Below, piece after piece: positions 57,616-64,000 of a stretch of DNA of 64,000 bases. The notes beneath the pieces were generated by a model. It made no database searches. It saw only the letters and a program-made list of their open reading frames with translations, and had not been told where the DNA came from. Numbering within the stretch: the first letter of the stretch is position 1; each line of letters starts with the position of its first letter. Location: positions 248,001-312,000 of the forward strand of contig JAGTJM010000028.1 in NCBI GenBank assembly GCA_020747015.1, given 5' to 3'. The stretch comes from Pyrenochaeta sp. MPI-SDFR-AT-0127. Its lineage: Eukaryota; Ascomycota; Dothideomycetes; Pleosporales; Cucurbitariaceae. Position numbers and translations under genes: made by a program.

Positions 57616-58850
57616 TGACTGGTGACCTATGAGGAAAACATGGAAAGGGGAAGTGAGTGAACTAGAACGGTAGGAATGACCATGGAAGTCATGGTATTTG
57701 TTTCCGTTTCTCAAACATATGCGTCCCTTAATCGAAACGTCTGCAGAAAGATGAGGGTTCAGCCTTTCTTCGAAATCTCACTACATATTCCAAGCTGAAC
57801 CTGAAAATACTTTGAATTTATCCAGGAATTGCCGCCTTGACGAAAATGACGTTCAGCAAACTTTTTCAGCGTTCTGCTTGTTGGAAGTACTCAATGCCAA
57901 TGATGAAGCATGTTCGGAAGTTATTCGTACATTACAATAATCGAACTACGACGGTAGTGCCTTTCTTTGGCTCTTCATTCACAAGCCTTCACAAATTCAC
58001 ATCAATGCGCGGGCATCTGGTCTGTGAACGATTGGAGACTGGCGGATGGTCGTATTGGGTGTTGGAAATCTTCATGCCAGATTCTGGCCATCGCCCACTG
58101 GTTAGGCAGGCTATCAAGGACTCCCCTGGTGGCCGTGATTGATAGCCACGCAACGATTCACAAACGGGACGTACTTAACGCTTAGCAGAAAAACAAATAC
58201 GTCTAGTTCTAGAATAGTGTAACTTGGATAATACCAAGGGATCCTGTGAGTCAACGCTTCTTCAAAAGCAATTTCTTGAAGCCACAGGGGCAGCATAGTT
58301 CACGTTTCCGACATGCTGTCCTGTTCTTCTTCACAGATGCTGCTGCCGCACTTGATTGGGCTCGAAAGAAGCACGCTCTCCATGGCAATGCCTACCGGGA
58401 GTATTTGTTTCTTCAGGCACCCATGGTTGCCTTGGTCGTCTCGGCCGTATCATGCACCCCCCGCATACCGCGTCGGTAGCTGAGACGCGCCAACACGTAG
58501 TCACCCGACTTCGCGCGGGGTTCGCGAGCTGATTTAACCAGGTGGGTGAGTTGCCGCGTCGCTTGCTCAACGCCACACGAGAATTCAGCTGGATGCGGGG
58601 AACAAACCGAACAAAGCGAACGGTTGACGCCCGCAGATCACTTGTGATTAGGTTTTCGAAGGAGGAGTGGAAGAGCATAAAGTCTTGAGAATCCTCAGGC
58701 AGAGAAACTCCAATTCTTGTGTGTATTACACGGTGCCTACAATCTTCTTTCTTGCGGACCCACCTCGAAGCTTACGTCGAACAAATAAGCATACTTTGAC
58801 TTTATCTTGCCCTTGAGCTTCTGAAAGCCAACCTATCGACAGTACAGACC
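57616..58850. other. Intergenic, promoter of the VOC gene
   Basis: About 1.2 kb. Short frames (57837-58142, 58246-58479) lack recognisable features. Confidence 0.35.
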
Positions 58851-59659
58851 ATGACCTCCGAGATTAAGAAGGAAGATTTTCCCGTTCCACTGCCCGGCGC
58901 ACCGTGCTGGATCGAGATCATGTCTGAAGATCCACATAAGCTGAAGGTACAAGTGCATAGTCTCGCCGAAGTTGTCTCAAACTCATACTATGACTAGGAG
59001 TTCTACGCTGCCCTGTTTCCTGCGTGGAAGTTTCGTGCAGGCGAAGCAGGAAGGGAGGACATGGTACATGTTGAGTTTGAACAGCCTTCTGGTATACCTA
59101 CCCTTCCATTCATCTTCCCCCGTTTCCGAATGGGTTTGGTACATGGTTGAATTAAAATGGTTGACCATCGTGCAGGTCTCACAGGTGGTATTCTGAAGCG
59201 CCCCAAGGACTGCCCCAAGCCGAGTGAACAGCCTATGGGCATTGGGTCGACAGTGTACTATTACGTGGACTCGATCGATGAGGTATGTGCTTCTCGTTTC
59301 TTTTTAGAGTGTTGGTGCATGTGCCACGTCCTTCACAACGCGTTGGCACAAACAGGCGCCTTAACGTATGTGTGTAGAGTGTGGTAGATGATGTACCGCA
59401 AGTACAATGTTGCCGAGACATGGAGACGCAAGTCTTGCCAATATTTAGTTGCGGGTTGTGCGTCCTTGATGAAAGGATGCCTTTAGGGGTATATGCTGGG
59501 CTGACAGTGGCCATTTAGATTGAGAAAAGTATTGAGAAACTAGGCGGTGTCAAGGTATTGAATAAGACAAAAGAGAGTGAGCATGGTTGGTACGCAAACT
59601 TCAAAGACCCAGAGGGCAACCGGTTTGGTACATACGAAGCGAATTGGGCCAAGAACTAG
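58851..59659 (+). CDS. Glyoxalase/bleomycin-resistance/dioxygenase (VOC) superfamily protein
   Basis: Four exons, 58851..58946, 58998..59091, 59176..59282 and 59519..59659, encode 145 residues. Introns are 51, 84 and 236 bp, phases 0, 1 and 0, all GT-AG. The fold marks are in order: PCWIEIMSEDPHKLKEFYAA (first beta-alpha unit), VHVEFEQPSGLTGGILKRP, then STVYYYVDSIDEIEKSIEKL and HGWYANFKDPEGNRFGTYEA, the classical DPxGNxxG end of the second unit. One VOC module of two beta-alpha-beta repeats is typical for such single-domain proteins, which act as dimers. The substrate is unknown. Many fungal members are annotated as glyoxalase-like without proof. Few metal-ligand His residues are visible, so a metal-independent member is possible. 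Confidence 0.88.
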
Positions 59660-60286
59660 CAATGGTGACATGATGGGGGATGAGTGTGTTCGCAGATGCT
59701 CGTCCTGGCGGTTTCTTTCCGAACGAGTACTATGTATGAGCGGTTTTGCGTGTCGAGCAGTATTACAGAGACTTGGAGTCTGGAGTGAGAAATGATGCGG
59801 ATTGGGAGTGCGGAACTACCCCGCGTGGGTTTGTCGAGGATTCGCTTTCCGAAAGCGCCCACTCGGTCCGTCCTGGTCATATGCTTAAACCAAATTGACT
59901 ACCCCCTACATACAAAAGCCCTACTTCCTAGGCCCATACGCCTAGACTATTGTTCTTCTGCCCTTCTTCTTCACGCCATATCACCTGATTCCTTCGCCCC
60001 GCGATTCCCGAGGCAGCTGCCACCCTCGGGTTTGAGTCGCGCCTTCCGATCAGACCCTGCCAAGCATCGCAAGCCCGCCCAATCGCAGTCTAGCACCCAA
60101 TTCGCTTGACCGCTCGAACTTTTTGAGCTCCGAACTTGCTGCGAGCGTTTTGTTCAACAGACGGACAGCTACCCCACACTCTTCATTCCCGCTGCTGTAT
60201 TCCGTCCCAGGCCTCAATTGAGCCTTGTCTATTTATTCCCAGAGTTTGACGCATTTCACAACCGTCAGACAAAGAGCCTGTTCACC
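59660..60286. promoter_or_regulatory. Intergenic, promoter of cbr1
   Basis: 3' flank of the VOC gene and promoter/5' UTR of cbr1. Pyrimidine-rich stretches occur at about 59930-60010, common near fungal transcription starts. No gene. Confidence 0.4.
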
Positions 60287-61302
60287 ATGGTGTCCGCATT
60301 TGCGCCGCAGTACGTTCACGGCGTCTACATTCCCACGGCGCTGTTACTGATCGGGACTACGATTGTCAAAAGGGATTGGCTACCGTATGCCGTAGCATTT
60401 GCAGCGATTGTTGGCGGGTGGAAGATCTACAGCAGTGGTATGCATCGTCTCCAAGTTACTGAGTGCCCAAGCTGAGCTCACATTGGCAGGATCCCGCAAG
60501 GTGCTGAAGCCTACCGAATTCCAGGAGTTTGAGCTCGAGGAGAAGACTGTTCTCTCGCACAACACTGCCATGTACGTTCTCATACTGTCTAGAGAGTGGT
60601 TGGGCTAATGAATGCAGCTACCGCTTCAAACTCCCCCGCTCCAATGACATCCTCGGCCTCCCCATCGGCCAGCACATCTCTCTTGCTGCTACAATCGCCG
60701 GCCAGCCCAAAGAAGTCGTCCGCTCGTATACGCCCATCTCCTCAGACGAAGACAAAGGTCACTTTGACCTACTCATCAAATCTTACCCAACTGGTAACAT
60801 CTCCAAGCATGTCGCAGGCCTACAGGTCGGCCAGACAATGAAGGTCAAGGGGCCCAAGGGTGCTATGGTGTACACATCGAACATGATCAGACATTTTGGT
60901 ATGATTGCGGGTGGTACCGGAATTACACCCATGTTGCAGGTCGTCAAGGCTATTATCCGTGGCCGAGCTGCCGGTGATCGGACCGAAGTCGACCTTATTT
61001 TTGCCAACGTCAACCCCGAAGACATTCTGCTCAAGGAGGATCTTGATGCGTTGGCTGCCAAGGACCCCAAATTCAGGGTACATTATGTGCTAAACAACCC
61101 CCCGGAAAAGTGGACTGGCGGAACCGGCTTCGTAACAGCAGACATGATCAAGGAGAAGCTTCCAGCGCCGGCGAGCGACATTAAGATTCTGGTCTGTGGG
61201 CCGCCGCCCATGGTCGCCGCGATGAAGAAGGCCACCGAGAGCTTGGGATATGCGAAAGCTAAGCCAGTCAGCAAGCTTGAGGATCAGGTCTTTTGCTTCT
61301 AA
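60287..61302 (+). CDS. cbr1: NADH-cytochrome b5 reductase
   Basis: Three exons, 60287..60437, 60490..60571 and 60618..61302, encode 305 residues, the usual length. Introns are 52 and 46 bp, phases 1 and 2. One N-terminal membrane anchor lies at about 13-50 (GVYIPTALLLIGT, WLPYAVAFAAIVGGWKIY). FAD-binding RSYTPISS is followed by a GHFDLLIKSYPTGNISKH stretch and KVKGPKGAMVY. The NADH side has MIAGGTGITPMLQV and VCGPPPMV. The C-terminus is VFCF. It passes electrons from NADH through FAD to cytochrome b5 on the ER or outer mitochondrial membrane, feeding sterol and fatty-acid desaturation and, in part, P450 reactions. It is complete and has no unusual residue. The single-base-phase second intron lies just after HNTA. 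Confidence 0.95.
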
Positions 61303-61749
61303 GCGACTACGCTGATCGGAGTTGTTAAGTGAAGCTACGAAATCTGAAAGAGGAAGAATGCTGTGTCATAAGACAAAGACTACGGCCCCTTTTTCTTTGA
61401 CGTCCATGTTCCTATACACAGAGCGAATGACGGAGCTTAGGGTCTGGAACTGTTGACCCCGATAGTGCAAGAGCTATCATATATAATCTTGATAGAGAAA
61501 TAACTACTAGCCTCATATTAATCTAAGCAGTTTCGACTGTTTCTTGTTCCTATCTCGCACATGGTCAATGAGTGGAATGTTCCACTCGGCTAAACTTGCT
61601 CTTCCGTTTTCAGCCATCGCACCTTATCATCATACTGTCACTCCTGGACAACCACCCAGCCTCCAAACGAACCCAGATCTAAATCTAGCGCTACATCACC
61701 AAATTTTACCGTCGCCTTGAATTATCAAAACACGCTGATTGTCCTTAAG
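61303..61749. other. Intergenic, cbr1 to SDR
   Basis: A 447-bp stretch with the 3' flank of cbr1 and the promoter of the SDR. Nothing else seen. Confidence 0.4.
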
Positions 61750-62759
61750 ATGTCCGACCAATCTCCTCAGCCTCGTCTTAAAGGTCACATCGCCCTCATT
61801 ACAGGTGCAACTGGCGGTATCGGGAGCGCGACAGCTCGTCTTCTAGCTAGTCTGGGATGTTCAGTCGCTTTGCATTTCAAAGCCGACGAAGAGACCGCAT
61901 CCACGCTTGAAGTAGAACTAACAAAACAGCACTCACAACAATATGGAAGCAAGTTTCTAGCGGCGAACGCAGATATGGGAAACTACGATGACGTATGTGA
62001 ACCTGTAGTTCTGTTACTCTATTGGCTGTTGAGCAGGAATGATAGGTTCGCGAGTTGCATCAGCGTGTATTGAGCATTATCGGTGAGCCTACTATCTTGA
62101 TCAACAATGCAGGCTCCACGGGAGGGCATGTTGGTGTTCAGGCGATCGAAACGGTGCCTGTCGAGGACTTTGAGCAGACGTGGCGTATCAATTGCGGCTC
62201 TGCATACTTGCTCACACAACTCTGCCTGCCGGCTATGGAGAAGGCGGGTTGGGGGCGTGTCGTGTTCGTGAGCAGCGTGGCAGGAATCACAGGCGGAATC
62301 ATTGGGCCGCACTATGCGCATGTTACCGCTTTCATACAAGGGGAGCATCAGGTGCTGATACTGACAGGTCCTCCAAATCTGCGCTCCATGGCTTGATTCA
62401 TTGGCTTGCAAACGCGTACGCGAAGAAAGGCATAACGGTAAATGGTATCGCGCCTGCCCTGATCGAGCAGACGAAGATGCTGCCAGGGAGTAGTGAAGAG
62501 CTCGCGAAAAGTATGTATACCATTTCTTAGTATTCATCGGCTTGACTTCGAATCCCTGGATCCGTTCTTTACTCCCAGTTCTTCGCGTATCTTTTCGCGC
62601 TTGATATCAATATTCTGGTATTCTGATGTGCCAACAGAGATACCAATCGGTAGGCTCGGAATGCCAGACGAGATTGCAGAGACAGTGCTATGGATGATCA
62701 AAACAGGCTATGTGACAAACAAGGTTATTGCTGTTGATGGAGGCATGTTCCCGCAGTAG
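61750..62759 (+). CDS. Short-chain dehydrogenase/reductase (FabG-like)
   Basis: Four exons, 61750..61992, 62046..62317, 62368..62510 and 62638..62759, encode 259 residues. Motifs are TGATGGIG in the N-terminal nucleotide site, NNAGS, the catalytic Ser in VFVSSVAG, and YASSK (Tyr171, Lys175). The end is IPIGRLGMPDEIAETVLWM and then VIAVDGGMFPQ. The second intron (50 bp, 62318-62367) needs a GC donor: TATGC|GCATGT with CTGACAG as acceptor. Only this joins Tyr-Ala to Ser-Ser-Lys in frame. The fold and PIGRLGxPDEIA end resemble 3-oxoacyl-ACP reductases and fungal sugar-type SDRs, so the substrate is unsettled. The first ATG, at 61750, was chosen over a TTG in the same frame at 61717. Confidence 0.88.
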
Positions 62760-64000
62760 GGAAAGCGCACTCTGACGTATTGCATAATGATATGTAAAGA
62801 ATCATTAGTCGTTGCAATATCATAAGCACATTTTCGCTCGAGGCAACATCTTATGATGACTTCAAATCGAGTACGCTAAAATCAGCTGATCTCGATACTA
62901 CATACTCGGCATTAGTGTCTTGAGTCCAAAACGCACCTTGAGAATGTATGTATCCTCAAATTTCGCTATCTAGAGCGCAGATACCCAACTTTCACAAATG
63001 GTACTACGCTTGCTATCGCAACCAAACACGTTTTTATCCCACAAGAGCATCTAGACTGAGTGCATAATGCAATTATAGTCCGGTAGCGCAGAGATACTAG
63101 GGTACTGTTCAGTATGGAGTGCCTGAGTCTGCACCACTCACAATGTTCGGGATCGCCTAGTCATCTATGTTCAACAGTTGCGAATGGGTATGAATCAGAA
63201 ATTCCAGCTGTATCTCAAACAAACAAATGATGTTTAGACTGCAAAGTCATACTTTCACTTTGGCATGGCTGAATATGTTTGCTTTAATCCCGAAAAGACT
63301 GGAAGGTTGGCTCACACATTCTAGGCGCTATACAGTGGTATATTGTATACAAGATAGTGAATAGTTCCCAGTTTTCTGTGTATCTCATTATCCACATCTC
63401 TGAATCTTTTGGTCTTCTCGATTTCGTATTCTCAGAACCTAGACGGGCACGGGATGGTGTAACATATCTCACGAGGCGCGCAAAGACTGCGGTTCCTTTT
63501 TGATGCTCAACAGCTTCGATTGTACCGAATATGGTCAGTAATAGAATCATGTTGATCTCTGCCGAGACTTGTTCATTACCGAATACTACTTGACTATTCA
63601 AACTTGACTGAGGTTAAGGCAAAGGTTCCTCCGACAATGAAGGAAGAGAACAACAAGGAGACTGCAAACTTCCTCGTACCCAAAGTAGTAGATATAGCAG
63701 AACGAAGAACGTAGATATGATTGTTCGTCAGCTTTGAGAGTTGACAGGTCTTTGCGATGCTCTGGAACGAAATCGCAGGCAGAGCATATAAGACTACTCT
63801 CCCGTTACTTCGTTCGATCTTATTTAAATGACGCTTTCGATAGCATGATGTAATATGTTTGATTTGAAGCTTGCACTCTACTTTCTATTGCATGATCGGT
63901 GTAGTTCGGTAAATTGTTCCACTACAATGCCCAGACATCTTGGCTGGACATGAGGAACTCTAATACTAACTCCAGTGTGAAACTAAGAGTAAAAGTTTGG
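62760..64000. other. Right-end intergenic, no gene recognised
   Basis: About 1.24 kb. A minus-strand frame at 63284-63601 (about 105 residues, non-ATG start) shows a hydrophobic stretch but no family match. It could be an exon of a gene running beyond the window, which cannot be settled here. Confidence 0.35.

Noticed and set aside
63284..63601. 105-residue minus-strand frame at the right end
   Set aside because: No ATG start, no recognisable domain. Noted only as a possible exon of a gene reaching outside.
1..64000. CRISPR arrays, phage genes or bacterial operons
   Set aside because: No array of equal direct repeats was seen. Introns and gene content are those of a fungus.

Overview
The window is nuclear DNA of a filamentous ascomycete (Pezizomycotina). 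This rests on short spliceosomal introns (about 49-100 bp, many with a CTGAC/CTAAC-type branch site close to the acceptor) and on the gene repertoire: Zn2Cys6 regulators, an RTA1-type exporter, a HET-domain protein, SconB/Met30, Atg17, an Scw1-type RNA-binding protein and a LaeA-like methyltransferase. Dothideomycetes (Pleosporales-like) is my best guess, but that is inference. No CRISPR array, rRNA, tRNA or intact transposon was recognised. Exon models were built by hand from splice signals and reading-frame phase, and every multi-exon model listed closes in frame.

Layout. 1-9.6 kb is accessory-like: the end of a lectin-like repeat gene, an SDR with an altered active site, an F-box protein, an RTA1-type membrane protein divergent from a Zn2Cys6 regulator, and two unrecognised or broken stretches. 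At 9.8 kb there is a possible 97-residue spliced protein with two CxxC pairs. 10.3-15 kb holds two core genes in divergent orientation: atg17 (autophagy scaffold) and sconB (F-box/WD40 subunit controlling sulfur metabolism). 16.9-21 kb holds a complete six-exon P450 divergent from a LaeA-like methyltransferase. It is followed by a hexose-type MFS transporter, a small PPxY protein and, at 25.6 kb, a HET-domain gene. 28.3-40.6 kb is gene-poor and variable: a secreted cysteine-rich protein, a kinase-fold protein, an F-box-like protein and a second Zn2Cys6 regulator.

40.7-50.1 kb is conserved housekeeping: APC3/Cdc27, an Snd2/TMEM208 protein, mitochondrial ribosomal protein mS45 (Bot1 family) and an Scw1/Whi3-type protein with two RRMs. 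A gap of nearly 7 kb without a convincing gene follows (50.1-57.1 kb). The right end carries a small coiled-coil protein, a glyoxalase-fold (VOC) protein, NADH-cytochrome b5 reductase and a classical SDR.

The most unusual signal is in splicing. Three of about 31 inferred introns need a GC donor (GC-AG) to keep a signature motif intact: two Zn2Cys6 clusters and one SDR YxxxK site. Two genes start with tiny first exons of 3 and 9 nt. Other points are a 24-bp perfect palindrome between two convergent genes, a G-quadruplex-like tract just after snd2, and a candidate effector next to a TAG microsatellite. I found no obvious complete new multi-gene defence or mobile system.
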